From Nemertoderma westbladi (Eukaryota; Xenacoelomorpha; Nemertodermatida; Nemertodermatidae), in NCBI GenBank assembly GCA_032718475.1, contig JAUCBJ010008205.1, forward strand, positions 19,626 to 83,625: 64,000 nt of DNA, in the 5' to 3' direction. Made by a program: the position numbers and the translations under genes. Every line of letters begins with the position of its first letter. Within the stretch, counting starts at the first letter, position 1. Positions 42,076-54,249 of this stretch are shown in pieces. Under the pieces are notes generated by a model. That model ran no database searches. It was not told the DNA's origin and saw nothing but the letters and a program-made list of their open reading frames with translations.

Positions 42076-43279
42076 GGGATATTCAAAATTGGGGGATGCG
42101 AATTGGTGATTACAAAAAAATATATTTGGTGCAAAATATATTATTTTGGTGTTCAATCCTCTAATTTGAGGTGACATTCAATTAGTGGTGATTATTATAC
42201 ATACTCCTCCTTTAACGAAGCCCATTCAACACCCTTATAAGACTGTGTGCTGTATTAATGCCTTAGTGGGCTGTCTCCAGTAATATGGTTTAGTCTCAGC
42301 TCCGGTTAAGTTAACAATCTGTCAATAATAAAAATGAAATCGACCCAATATTTAGTCAGAGCAAACAAATGGATGGCCAAGGAGACAGACACTCTGGATT
42401 TAGCTGAGTCGAGTTAAAACACTTCGCCATAATGACCAAATAGCCCATAGGAATACACTACTCATTTATTTGGCCATTTTGGTCATTTTGGCCACCAAAA
42501 TGCTTATTGGAATTGGGACTGTATGTAAACTACTTAAACAAGTTATGGGGGAAGATATTGAAAATTAGGCCTATTGTAATGGAAATACAGTCAATTTCTT
42601 ATTCAAAGCATCATAGCATGAAAACTTTTCAGTGAAACATAAATAAAAATATTCATATAGTTCTCACAGGAATTTATCATCAAAATGAATCATAAACCAA
42701 CTTCTCAGAATGAAGACTTTTCAAAAAAGAGTATTTTTAAAATCCCCAATCGGGTAAAATGTTTCCCAGAAAATGCGTTTAAAGATAAAGGTATAGAAAT
42801 TAGTTCATAAATTTTGATAATATTTCATAAATAGAGATCTATGATGTTTAAACTATATTATTTTCATTATAACATGAAACATTTAGATAAAGGTATAGAA
42901 ATTAGTTCATAAATTTTGATAATATTTCATAAATAGAGATCTATGATGTTTAAACTATATTATTTTCATTATTCATTAAAAGCCTGGTCGGGTCACATTC
43001 AGATGGAATTATGAAAACTCCCATAGAAAATAACAATAGTCATAGGGAGGGCCAATCACCTACTACTCATTATTTATGACTGCAATGCGGTACTTTGCTG
43101 GAAGCATGAAGATGGCTTAGCAAATGCTCTGTTATTCAATAATCATAAAACAACTGCCTTCTATATCAAAATATGATGCTCTTTTATGTGAAATTATCCA
43201 TTTAAGCACCAATGAGTCTGAAACTTTACAGAAATTGAATGCAAACAACAATCTTCATCATATTTATCAATCAATACTG
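42076..43279. other. Non-coding, AT-rich; contains an exact 88-bp direct repeat
   Basis: 42,783-42,870 is repeated exactly at 42,885-42,972 with a 14-bp spacer. Around 42,440-42,510 there are inverted AATGACCAAAT/ATTTGGCCATTTTGGTCAT phrases that could be the ends of a small inverted-repeat element. No gene is recognised. Confidence 0.6.
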
Positions 43280-43372
43280 CAATAGATTGGACACAAACAG
43301 TTCTTCTACCCAATAGATTGGACACAAACAGTTCTTCTACCCAATAGATTGGACACAAACACTTCTTCTACC
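43280..43372 (+). repeat. 31-bp tandem triplication
   Basis: Three head-to-tail copies of a unit starting CAATAGATTGGACACAAAC. The third differs by one base (ACTTC for GTTC). Confidence 0.92.
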
Positions 43373-43389
43373 CGATATGTTTTGACAAC

Positions 43390-43577
43390 ATAGTCATGGG
43401 GAATAGGGAGTTGTGGTGGCACAAGTTTGTTGATGAGCTGTCATAGAATTCGTAATGCATGCTGCATTGGAGCATGCCAATTGTGGATTATATGGTGGTG
43501 GTGACAAAATGTTTTTGTTAAGCTGGCATACCAATGTCAATGCGCAGCTGCTATGCAGCAGGGAGTGAAGTAGTAAA
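43390..43577 (+). mobile_element. 3' stub of a related LINE
   Basis: ATGGGGAATAGGGAGTTGTG and the codons for MGNRELWWHKFVDEL match the C-terminus of LINE copies 1 and 2 (MGDRELW..NFVDK). A diverged 3' UTR with a GCAGCTGC..ATGCAGCA palindromic segment follows, then GTAGTA. Only the last ~190 bp are present, an extreme 5' truncation. Confidence 0.65.
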
Positions 43578-44500
43578 TACAGAAATAAAATATAGTGAGA
43601 CATACATTGTATGGACATTTCAGACATATATAATATACAGTCATGTATATGTATGACATGTAGGCCTATTTGGGTAACATTAATATTTTTTGTTCTGAAA
43701 GTAAATGGTTGTGCTTTGGTGCAAAATTATATATATTTTGAGAAAAAAATGTGTAAACTTTTAAGGATAGTCTATCAAAATTGGCACTATAAAATTTTTG
43801 GTGATTATTCACTACTGGACTGTAAATCTTCATTTAGTGTCCAAGAGGAATGCTCTGTAAGCGGGACTTCGACTCATTTAATCCTGTAGCAGAAAAGCGC
43901 CCCCTGCGCGTACTAGGTAATTTCAGTAACAATCTAAAACACTAAGGTCCATGGTCCCCCATGACAAATATTTTTCGCTATGGAGAGCATTCTCATAATA
44001 GACTACTGTATAACATATGTTTTGACAAGGAATCAAGGTATGGAAACAATTTTAAATACTTTAAAAATATCCTGTTTTCTTTACAATCCTCCAAATCCAC
44101 CATGAATATAAGCTTTATTTGTAGATGGATTGCTTATAGTTTGTTTCCTACTTTGTGATTGTTTATTTAGGATGGGTGTACCTACCTTCCTGACCCTTTT
44201 AGCATTCGCTAAATATTATTGCAAGTTTCCTCTTCCGTTGCTGGCTCGTAGTTTGAAGTGGAATAGGATTGTGACGAGATCTCGGTTAGCGAGAGATCAC
44301 AACTGGTTGACTTGATGGTGGTTGTTCCCTACGCGCTCGCGCTGGCTACTGACTGGGTGGTTGACTTGGCTGTGGGCCGGTTGAACATAAGAGTTTATCG
44401 CTGAACTTTTCTGTTATTAATCGACATTAATATATACTGAGTGACTGGCTACGGCAGTACTGGTACCAGCTTCATGTATATGAATATGAACATGTATATG
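43578..44500. other. Spacer, nothing recognised
   Basis: Small unrelated open frames only. GTTAGCGAGAGATCAC...GCGCTCGCGCTGG near 44,285-44,340 is GC-richer than its surroundings, without a clear identity. Confidence 0.4.
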
Positions 44501-44504
44501 CTCT

Positions 44505-46955
44505 CTGGAAATGGATTGTTTTCGGCTGGAACCCAGTTCAAGAAGCGAACAGGAAAGCTATGGACTCATAGTGGACCCAGTGGTCACAAGTCCCGGATAG
44601 ACCATATTCTGTTTCGTAGGAAATACAGGAGCTCTATACAAGACTGTAATGCATTTACACTTCGACCCTTCTCCAGTGATCACCGCCTTATTGTGGCCAA
44701 GGTAAGACTTAGTCTGCGTGCTAGCAGAACAACGAAATCTGCCTTGCCGCGGCATGACTGGTCCTCTCTGTTGCAACAGCCAAGTGTGAGATCCAGCTTC
44801 ACACTACAGCTGAGCAACAGGTATGAGGCTCTTGCCTCTGAGGCGGCAGATCACTGTGAGGACTATACTGCCTTTACAGAAGCAGTTAAGTTAGCAGCTG
44901 CAGAAACAGTTCCTGTATACCCTCGAAACAGGAAAAGGGCCCCCTGGACTGACAACAAAATTCAGAAGTGCCGAAATGACCTTCATAAGGCGCAGAAAGA
45001 GTCCCGACTCAAACAGACTACAGCGGCCAAGAATGCAGTTAAGGCTGCATCTAGGTCCCTAAACAGGCAGTACTCTGTTAATCTACAGGAGCTAATAAAC
45101 CAACAGGTTGATGCCATCAATGATGCTGACGACAGCAGGCAATCACCCCAGGCATGGAAATTGATCAATCTGCTTACTGGGCGGAAAAGCCAACCAACCA
45201 CCAAGGTTAAGGCTGAATCACCAGCCGATCGCCTCAATAATTGGAAAGCCCACTTTGAAAAGCTCCTCAATAATGACAGGGTATTGCCTGATAACTTTAT
45301 AGAAGTAAAAGTGTCTGAGTCTGTACTCCCAGATATTCCCATTGGCGATATCTCCTTTGCAGAAGTGAAGGCTGCTGCAAAGAGCATTAAGACCAATCGT
45401 GCCAGTGGAGTAGATGGTGTTCCCCCTGAGGTCTTTAAAATACCTGAGTGTTTAAAGCTCATCTATCCCATCATAGTAGACATGTACCGAACAACAAGGG
45501 TCCCACAAGAAATGAAAACAAATAAGTTGGTGCCAGTTCCCAAGAAGGGCAACCTAACACTCTATGGTTCTTTTCTTCTTTTCGGGGAATCTCATTGATC
45601 TCGATTGCTGCAAAGCTATACAATAGGATTCTATTAAATCGCATCAGGGATCCCATTGAGAGACTGCTCCATGGAAATCAGAATGGGTTCCGTAAAGGTC
45701 GTGGGACCATGGAGCCCATTTTGGCACTTAGAAGGATAATTAAAGAATTATCAAAAAAGAAAGACAGGCATCTGGCTGTTATCTTTGTTGACTTCTTCAA
45801 GGCCTTTGATTCAGTCTCTCGGTCACGTATGTTCAGCATACTTTCATTATATGGGATTCCTGATGAAATTATTGCAGCAATCAGATCAGTATACGATGGT
45901 TCGACAACATTTGTTTGTGTCTACTGTTGACGGTGACACAGAACCATTTGAAGTGTTATGGGGCGTCCTCCAAGGAGACACACTTGCATCATTCTTGTTC
46001 ATTATTGTGGTTGACTATGTTCTACGCATGTCCTTAGATCATCATAATGATGATGGGGTGATGATAACTCCACCTACTGGCTCCAGAAGTCGAGGAAATC
46101 CTGCCAAGTACCTAACTGATCTAGACTTTGCTGATGACTTAGGAGTACTCTCAGAATCATTAGAGGGAGCCCAACGGCTCCTCAGCTCATTAGAACATGC
46201 TGCTTCTAGTGTTGGTCTTTTTATTAACTCCAGAAAGACCAAAATTCTGACAGTTAACTTTGAAAGTCCTCAGCAAGTCTCTGATCGGATGAGCATAAGC
46301 TCAAAGGATGGTATGCTTGAGCATGTGGACGACTTCTGTTACCTGGGATCATGGATCCGGAAGTCAGGTGAGGACCTTCGAATACGTAAGGGAAAGGCAT
46401 GGGCAGCCTTGAATAGGCTTTCCAGGATTTGGAAGTCACCTAGAATTAATCGGAAACTTAAGGTCCGATTATTTAGAGCAGCAGTAGTTCCAGTACTCCT
46501 CTACGGGAGTCCATGCTGGGCTCTAACTGCTGAGGACACCAAATCTCTGGATGGCACATTCACAAGAATGCTACGCCGGGTTCATTGTGTCAAGTACAAT
46601 GCACACATCTCCAACCTGACACTATATAACATTGGAGGTGTCTCATTGGTTCCCCCAAGCTTGACACTAGAACAAAATCGCCTCCGCTTTGCAGGACATT
46701 GCTTTCGCCGTGAGGACCAGCCAGTGCATATTCTTGTACTTTGGCAGCCTCATGGAGTGATTAAGCATGGTGGACAGCCAATGACTTTCTTGAGACGCAT
46801 CTTAAAGGACACTGGCCTTAAAGATGCGGATGATCTAGCAAATGTCATGGGTGATAGGGAGTTGTGGCGGTGCAATTTTGTTGACAAGCCGGCACAGCAT
46901 TCATAAAAATGCAGCTGCAATGCAGCATGCCGATCCTAGTAGTAGTAGTAGCCCT
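44505..46955 (+). mobile_element. LINE copy 2: partial endonuclease plus full reverse transcriptase, frameshifted
   Basis: It starts inside the APE-type endonuclease (LWTHSGPSGHKSRIDHILF, then SSDHRLIVAKVRL), continues through a Lys/Arg-rich linker, ASGVDGVPPEVFK and VPKKGN. The RT follows: LLHGNQNGFRKGRGTMEPI, VDFFKAFDSVSR, LQGDTLASFLF, FADDLGVLS, and a C-terminal RLRFAGHCF region to the stop at 46,904-46,906. The frame is broken twice by small tandem duplications: eight bases (TTCTTTTC) near 45,568 and four bases (TTTG) near 45,915. Copy 1 lacks both duplications. The 3' end is GCCGATCCTAG(TAG)n, meeting BEL sequence at about 46,957. The endonuclease N-terminus is missing. Confidence 0.9.
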
Positions 46956-46956
46956 A

Positions 46957-48735
46957 ATCGCAACAATTATAGCCAAGAACATTCTTGAAGAAACAGATTA
47001 TAAAATTTCAAGAACTGTTCTGTGGACAGACGCAGCCATAAGTGCTGGAGTATTTAACAAACACTGTTTGTGGTTTTAGTGTATACATCACAAACCGAGT
47101 CTCTATGATTCTCTATCGCACCAAAATAGAACAGTGGAGATATGTCCCCGGACCCCAAAATACAGCAGACATACCATCCCGAGGTGTAACCCCAGACGAC
47201 TTAATTAATGCACCATATTGATTGAATGGACCCGACTTCCTTTCCCAGCCGGAAGACCAGTGGCACACCCATCTCACTCCCGAGGAAATGAGAAGGCCAA
47301 AAAGGCTTGGAAATAGTAAAGCCAAAAAGTAAACTGTCAAGGTCCAAATTGTTCAAACCCGTTGACATGGCAATGTCAAATTATATAAATAAAATTGCCA
47401 ACACCGAGTATTCAGTCCCATACTGAAGCTGGCCCCTATATCCCCCGCTTATATCAATCAGACTTACCCAATATTGAAGTAAGTCTATCCCTACTGATAG
47501 CCCGCGCCATGAATCATTATAGATCATGGGATAAATTATGTAGTTATTATGTCCTATTTCTCGAGACACTATGTTCCCAATATTAATATCCCATCCCGAA
47601 GTCCAAATGCAGTTGATAAAGGATGTTAATTACCGACTATATCATGCTGGGAGAGAACACATATTGAGTGAAATACGGACGCGTTACTATTTATTTAAAT
47701 GTCCAAATAATACGGAATTGTATACCTGAAAGAGGATTTATAGCAAACTGATGACACAAATGGAAGCGGCGATCCCGAAAGAAAGAGTTGATTACTATCA
47801 CCCACCATTTACCCATACCGGCGTGGATCTCTTCGGACCCTTTGAAGTCAAACGCGCTCGTTCTGTAGTAAAGAGGTGGTCCGTGATCTTTCTTTGTATG
47901 ACTTACCAAGCTGTCTACCTCGATATGGTCAATGATATGTCAATGAACAGCTTTATTATCTGTCTTCGGAGACAGATCGCCACATTCGGAACCAGTCGGA
48001 CTATGAGATCTGACCAGGGTACCAACTTCGTGGGTTCCAACAACGAGATTTCTAAATTTATCAACGACTGTGGAACAAACACCAACTCGACGAGCACCTC
48101 AAAGTATCAGAGTCTATGTGGACTTTCAACACCGCTGATTCATCCTGGTGGGGTGGTAGTTGGGAATGATTAATAGGTAGCACTAAGGTGGCATTCCATC
48201 ACATCATCCCCCATGCAAGGCTTATTTAACCGACGAATAACTTCAAACTCTATTAGAGGAGATATCAAGCTATACTTAAACGATTGACCTCTTCTCCCCA
48301 TTTTGTCTGATCCACAAGCCTTGGAGTGCATTTCATATTGAGAAAACCCCTGCTCATGCTACCCATTTCCAAACACCAGGATGGCGATGAACTATTGAGA
48401 CTTACATAGCAGATGATGCAGCTACTATCTCGGCAATTCGCTACACACCTTGAAAGATATTATTTACCTTCGATCCAACTTAGAACTAAATGGTTCTCAA
48501 AAAAGGAAAATATATCTATTGGTGACATAGTACTGCTAGAGGATCATGACCAACCTAGAAACAACTGCGAAACAGGCCGTATAACTGTAGTTTTTATGTG
48601 AAATGACGATCTAGTTCGTTTAGTCGATTTAGCTATTTGGAGAGCTAAACCCAAACCCAAGGTACTGTACACTATTTCAATCGAAAATCGGCCGCCTTTA
48701 TTTACTAGAAATAGCAAGGGAACTAATTGCTAATT
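46957..48735 (+). pseudogene. Third BEL/Pao remnant: RNase H and integrase, dead
   Basis: RNase H pieces (VLWTDAA..SAGVFN, then EQWRYVPGPQNTADIPSRGVTP) occupy 46,970-47,330. Integrase zinc region (YHAGREH) and core follow, with THTGVDLFGPF and RSDQGTNFVG. The Glu region is degraded (WWGGSWE near 48,150 in a shifted frame). The C-terminal domain (48,413-48,735) reads LERYYLPSIQLRTKWFSKKENISIGDIVLLED, then GRIT, then a stop and DDLVRLVDLAIW. Stops and frameshifts are frequent. LINE copy 2 abuts its left end, so upstream pol is missing. The gag fragment at 41.1-41.9 kb could belong to the same original element, which is inference from order and strand only. Confidence 0.8.
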
Positions 48736-50490
48736 GACTAATTGCTAACAACATTACTCAATCGTGGAAGCGGATTTGTGTGTCGTTATGGGCTTAGAAA
48801 TATGCGAAACGTTTTCAAAAATATCGATTAATAATCAATTTATTAATACAAATTAGTAATAACCAAATTAAACCAACCAAATTAAATATCGTCATAACCA
48901 ATCAAATAACTATTACAGTAGTTCTTAAGTGTGAAATAAGTGTGAAATAAGTGTGAGTGCCGAGGGATCTAATTTCTACATCTACCAATATGTCGCTGAA
49001 CTAATTTTGGAACAAAATTAGTAAAGGAAATAAAATTACGTGTCTCCTTGGAAACACAAACAAGGTTTGTTTAATTGTAAACCTCACTATGTACATTGTG
49101 GTTTATAGTTGATCAGCCTAACATTGTTCTTATAAATATAAATTAGTGATATCATGGTAGGTATTAGATAAGTCTTTTGAACAGTACTTAGACCGATTAT
49201 CAAAAGGGAACCAATAATTCATATTTAATTAGACTAAATTGTGTGGAATTAATTGTGTGGTTAAATGAATGAGTATATGCAATTGTCCAAACTGTCTTTG
49301 ATGCAAAGACTATAGCTGACCAACTATGGTTCCAGACCATTCCCCGTCTCACCGGCTCGCCAGATTCTGCATTCAGCCACGATAGTTTATAATTACTGCT
49401 GGTAGGCCTAGTTGCAGAATTCTTGGCTTGCAGCAGGGGATTGATGGGGAAATGGAACCCGGTACGTGTCGGTTGGTGACACTCACCTGCCCCCCTTTTC
49501 CACTTGATGGGTCTCCACACAATCGATCCGCTTTCTATCCTGCAAGACGACGAGAATAGGAACAATTAAATGAAGAGCCTATTCATCTTCTCTGATCTAA
49601 TCCGCTCTGCGGACCAAACTCTTATGGAAGGGTTCCAAAACGAAGGTACACGTTCACCTGTCCCTGTCTGTTACGCATTTCGGTGTCATCTACATTCGGA
49701 CGTAACCTAACCCATTTCACACTGGCATCAACATCACAAACCTCATTGCTGTTGCTCCGATATTGGAATCCTATTGCTGAGCCCCTTCGCGACGATGCCG
49801 ACAATGGGATCATTGCTTCCCCTGGCTGAGCTGGAACTAATTAAGAAGGAACTAATTACCAACCATACTTTCTTCAATCGCCTTCAGTTTCTCTTAACAG
49901 TGCTATAAGTGCCTATTAAAGTGACATCTACATTCTACTTCTTGCCCCTTCGGCACCACCCAAAGTAACAACGAGACATCGCTTATTAAATATACTGTAT
50001 AAGGTTATGGGATAGATCGGCGGACTTACATCAAATTGAAGTGCAACGTTCCAACATTCCAGACTATCAACTACTGCTCTCTGTATCCGAGCTTGTTAAT
50101 GTTCATTACGTGCGAACATTTTTCCGCAGAATGAATCCAGGAGACCTCACCACATATATTCTCCCGGAACACGTGCATAGCGACTCCAATCTCGGTCATT
50201 AATTCCTTGCTGCAAACCTCTGACCGCACCACCTATCTTTGTCACACCTTGTGACTCACCTACAAAACGGTTAAACCCACGAGTTATGTTTCCGACCGAG
50301 GAGGTATTACGACTTCCTCCCGGACACAAAAGGGACCTGTCACTGCCGCCATCTTAAAACGGTCGGTACAATCATAGCGCAATTCCTTTTATCTTGGTCT
50401 TCCCTGGCCAAGATACTCCACAAGGGTGTGAAACAGTTAAATTATTATCTCCCCCCTTTCGACTCCAGTTGACGACTCCATACTGGGAAC
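48736..50490. other. Unassigned stretch with exon-like minus-strand segments
   Basis: On the minus strand, 49,490-49,545 is bounded by TTGCAG and GTGAGT. A 63-codon frame at 49,813-49,622 contains GQ|GTGAAC near its end. A 60-codon frame at 50,329-50,147 (GGAVRGLQQGINDRDWSRY) contains a GTAGGTGAGT site. AAGATGGCGGCAG near 50,350 (minus) resembles a Kozak start. I do not recognise any protein here, and the exon idea is weak. Confidence 0.25.
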
Positions 50491-50653
50491 ATCCACTGGT
50501 GGGCCAATTATTCGGACTGTGAGCGTGCCCCTGGACTCATTGCAACTCCATCAATTAGCGGCAGAAGGACTTCAAGTCCAAGAGTCCCTTGCTCCTACGC
50601 CCAATAATGGGACTCCACCATTAAAGCGTCGCAAGAAAAATACCCGGAAATAA
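50491..50653 (+). pseudogene. C-terminal tail of another BEL/Pao integrase
   Basis: The frame reads GTSTGGPIIRTVSVPLDSL, then a Pro-rich and KRRKKN tail with TAA at 50,651-50,653. 'GxxRTV.V' is the last strand of the BEL DUF5641 domain. The previous remnant has its own C-terminus at 48.7 kb, so this is a separate element. Confidence 0.5.
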
Positions 50654-50689
50654 ATATTTATTTTTCTGGCTACTTTTTATTACTACTAT

Positions 50690-51355
50690 TCGGTTTTATA
50701 TAACTCATATAAACATTTTAATTTACTCCATATATAATTGAACTTTTTGGGTATGTAATTTGAGTTTTTCACCCAAGTGTCTTCACCCGGGTTAAATGAA
50801 TGGAAGCGGTGCTGTTCTCTGCAGTTTTAATTTACTTATTTTGAATTATCTAGATTTAAAGCCCACATTCTGTTTAGTTAGTTAATTTAAGAATGGATTT
50901 ATTCTGTGTTACTGGTTAATAGTTAATTTCTAGTAAAAGCTACACCCAGGCCTTATTTGGTTAATTGAGACGCCACCTTGCGTCATTGTGCTCACATTCG
51001 TTCTGTAGTAGCAGGTGCCTCTTTAAACCACACGGTGATGCTGGATGCCGTAAGTTGCCTCTTTGGGCTTTCCGTATATAAACGGCAATTAGTGAACAGA
51101 CCTTCATCATACCTTTAGTCTGTATTCAAAGCTAAGCTATGGTCATTGTAAGACCCAGTCAAGCTTTATTGACTGGAATTATTACATTGTAATATTATAA
51201 ATATTAAAATCGTATTATAGATTGTAATATAAATACTCACATTATACATATTATTAAATATTATTATTTGATCTACATATTTGCTTTATTTGCATTGCTG
51301 AGCTTATGATTAATAATATCGCTGATACGTCGAACCGAAACTTATTATTGACACC
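50690..51355 (+). mobile_element. Candidate BEL/Pao 3' LTR
   Basis: It follows an integrase tail and contains GTATATAAACGGC (TATA-like, about 51,073), a stem AGTCAAGCTTTATTGACT near 51,157, AT-rich poly(A)-like sequence, and ends near TATTGACACCGAACCC. No second copy lies in the window, so the borders are guesses. Confidence 0.3.
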
Positions 51356-51644
51356 GAACCCAGGTGTGTCTCTATAACTTAGCAAAATTGAGAATCTGGA
51401 CAATCGTGTTTAGACCCGTGTGTGCCGGCTTACATCCTAGCCCATTAAATAATTCCCGTAGGGTGAGTGAGGGAGATTTGAACCCCAAAAGTTATAATCG
51501 CTCTAAAGAACAGATAAATTAATTTTTCAATGCCGTTTTAACTTTTTCACATTACATTTATGATTGCTATCATTATGTGAGAGTTTGAGAATTTCAACTC
51601 TTAAACTTTTTTAATTAAACCAATTATTCGTATTTTCGAAAAAG

Positions 51645-51940
51645 CGTCAAGTCTCCCCCAATGGGTGGAGACTTGAGACCTAGGGTGGGAGACTTGAACC
51701 CCACCTCGCATTCTTATAAATTCGTTCAAAAATGCATAAGAAGTGTAATAATTACATGTTCAACATGTCTATTTTCTAGTCTGGTCTGGTCTGGTTCTAG
51801 TCTAGTCTGTGTAAGTGACAATCAACTAGTTGGAGTGCTGTGGTGTAATGGTTCTCTACGTGGGTGTATCTCTAGGTAGACGTCAGCATTGAAGGCTTCA
51901 AGTCTCCCTCACACTCGGGCGTCATGTCTCCCCACATGGG
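51645..51940 (+). repeat. tRNA-derived repeat debris with inverted GAGACTTGA motifs
   Basis: CAAGTCTCC/GGAGACTTG at 51,648-51,677 forms a 9-bp hairpin. GGGAGACTTGAACCCC (51,688-51,703) is the reverse complement of a T-arm/B-box. At 51,840-51,912 TGGTGTAATGGTTC (A-box-like) precedes GGCTTCAAGTCTCC (B-box-like). A further GGGAGATTTGAACCCC is at 51,470-51,485. It looks like one or more decayed tRNA-derived SINEs. Confidence 0.4.
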
Positions 51941-52846
51941 CTTTTTATTATATTAATTGATATAATTTCAAAACGGCTGAACCAAAACTGCAAAACATTA
52001 TATTGCAGGATAGTGCAATAATTAGTCAACACATGTTGTGGATGGACTGGACAGCGATTAGATTTGCAAGGCAGTGTTGTGGTAGTGTCCCAGACTGTGT
52101 CTTGTAGGGCCTATTGTTACACTAACAACTAGTTAAGATAACAGGCCATGGAATATTTTTAAATTATTATTTATTAGAAATTTGATTTAATTTTCCTTAA
52201 ATCATAATTAAGGTCAAAGACCTCCATATTGGCGTAGCATTGCGATGGCTGCATTGTATTTTCTTATACAGTAATTGTTTAAATTCGACACGCTTGCCTC
52301 CTCCCTGGCTCTAATTTTCATAATAAATGTAAATAAAGAAAATAAATAAATCCATAAAATCTATTTTTATTTATAATTTAATTATACATAACTATGTGAT
52401 CATAAAAAATTCACGTAAGTTAGAAATTGTAAGCTAGAAATGTAATGACCTAATGAGCGGACACCCTTAATAAATAGGGCCTACCTTCTAAAAAATTTAC
52501 GTAATTTGATTTTAATACTCTGATGAGGTATTTTTATTGAAAACTTAATTTCCTTTAAAGTAAACTATGTACGTCTTTAGTTACTTAGTTTTTAAATCAG
52601 TTTAACATATTATTGTAATCATAATTTTTTAAATATTAAAAATCAAATCTGGATGTCGAAATATTAATAGGTAAAAAGAACAATACCGGTAAAATAGGTA
52701 AAAAATTAATTTGAAAAAAATAGGTAAAAAATATAAAAAAAATAGGTACCGAAAAATAACTGCCATGTGATTCTATTAGTGTTTCGTTTCTATTATTGTT
52801 TCTAAAGTCAGATAGTGTTTTGGTAATAAAAAACAGGTAAATCTTT

Positions 52847-52980
52847 TACGCGTAGGCCTACGCGTAGCTACGCGTAGTTTGTAACTTCCATTCCTGTCAT
52901 TTACCGGTAGGGCCAGACTTACTGTCTTTTTAACAACTACGCGTAGGTATTTTAAAACTACGCGTAGGTGCTACGCGTAG
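52847..52980. repeat. CTACGCGTAG palindrome cluster 1
   Basis: Three overlapping TACGCGTA palindromes joined by GGCC or GC at 52,847-52,880, and three more at 52,937-52,980. TACGCGTAGGCCTACGCGTA is a perfect 20-bp palindrome. Confidence 0.92.
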
Positions 52981-53724
52981 CAGTCCTGATAACAATGATT
53001 TTTCATTTCAGGTCAGGTAGGGTTGAGTTGTTAGGCAAGTATCGGTATATGTCAGGTATCTGATTATCAGACAAATGGAATAACAGAATCGGAAACTCAT
53101 ATCTCTACATACAGCACTGGTAATAAATAATATTCGGCTCTTTCACATACAAACACAGGATGAATAAAAAGTAGACTTAAAATTCACGTCTCATGATTCA
53201 AGTATCTTTGTTTCCATTGGATTATTTAAATATTCTACAGTAGTAAGCTAACAATCTACCGCTGAAGTGGTAAAGCGAAAGCTGATAAATACTGCATATA
53301 ATTCAATTGTTTGGTCAAATAACAAGAAGTGCAACCAATCATGGTAGACAATTTAGTCTCCCCCTTCTCTTGTCAAGGGGTTAACATATTAAATATATCC
53401 TTGCCCTATCATGAACAAAGGCAATTATAAGCATAGAGAATCGATAAGAACCATCGGCCTATTTCCTTTGTAAACTATTTTTGAACTCTAACCATTATTA
53501 CCGGTAACACATTTTAGCACCCGCAACGCATGAAGTGAAGAATATGTAGACTTAGCGTATTCCTCTATGTAGAGTATACAGGTATAGGATGCATTACTGT
53601 TGAAAGCATTTGAAGGTTGTGGGTTGTTTATTGAACATACCGTATTATCTTATTGTAGTACTGAACCACTTGGAATACGTAGGCCTACTAATGATAAAGG
53701 ACGTATAGGCATAGTTATGGGTAG

Positions 53725-53893
53725 CACCTACGCGTAGTTATACGTACTGTAGCACCTACGCGTAGGTCGCGTGTAGCACCTGCGCGTAGTTAATGTTAAA
53801 ACTCTGAAACTGGTGATATATGACCCAATGTTGCGAACTACGCGTAGCTACGCGTAGGCCTACGCGTAGCTACGCGTAGGCCTACGCGTAGGT
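53725..53893. repeat. CTACGCGTAG palindrome cluster 2, with a 42-bp perfect palindrome
   Basis: Two scattered CTACGCGTAG-like units plus a CTGCGCGTAG variant lie at 53,727-53,791. Then 53,838-53,893 has five head-to-tail palindromes. Bases 53,838-53,879 are a perfect 42-bp palindrome (two units, GC, two units). Confidence 0.93.
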
Positions 53894-54249
53894 CGAAAAG
53901 ATTTACCCATAAAAATTTCAACTTCAACTTAAAAGGCCTACCGGTACCTATACCAGTATACTGATACTGTGATACGATATCTCGATACTCCTGTACTCCA
54001 GTACTGCAGTACTCAGATACTGAGATACTTGGGATACAGCTGTACGGGATACAGGGATAGGCCTTTATCTGTTGATAGTTCAGCAATTAGGCCTATAGGC
54101 CAGGAGATAGGGGCCAGCCCAGCAGCCCAGCCAGCCTGACAGCCCCAGGTCTACTGACTCTGACAGTGTCAATACTGCAATACTCTGCAAATTGCAGTCT
54201 CAGCAAACGTCTGACAGTCTGAACGTACTGCGTATCGTACTTGTACACA

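Larger units (their letters stand above)
51941..54249. other. AT-rich intergenic DNA with palindrome clusters
   Basis: No gene until eIF3g. It contains the two CTACGCGTAG clusters listed separately and, at 53,950-54,060, stuttering GATACT/AGTACT repeats. The last ~120 bp probably include the eIF3g 5' UTR. Confidence 0.6.
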
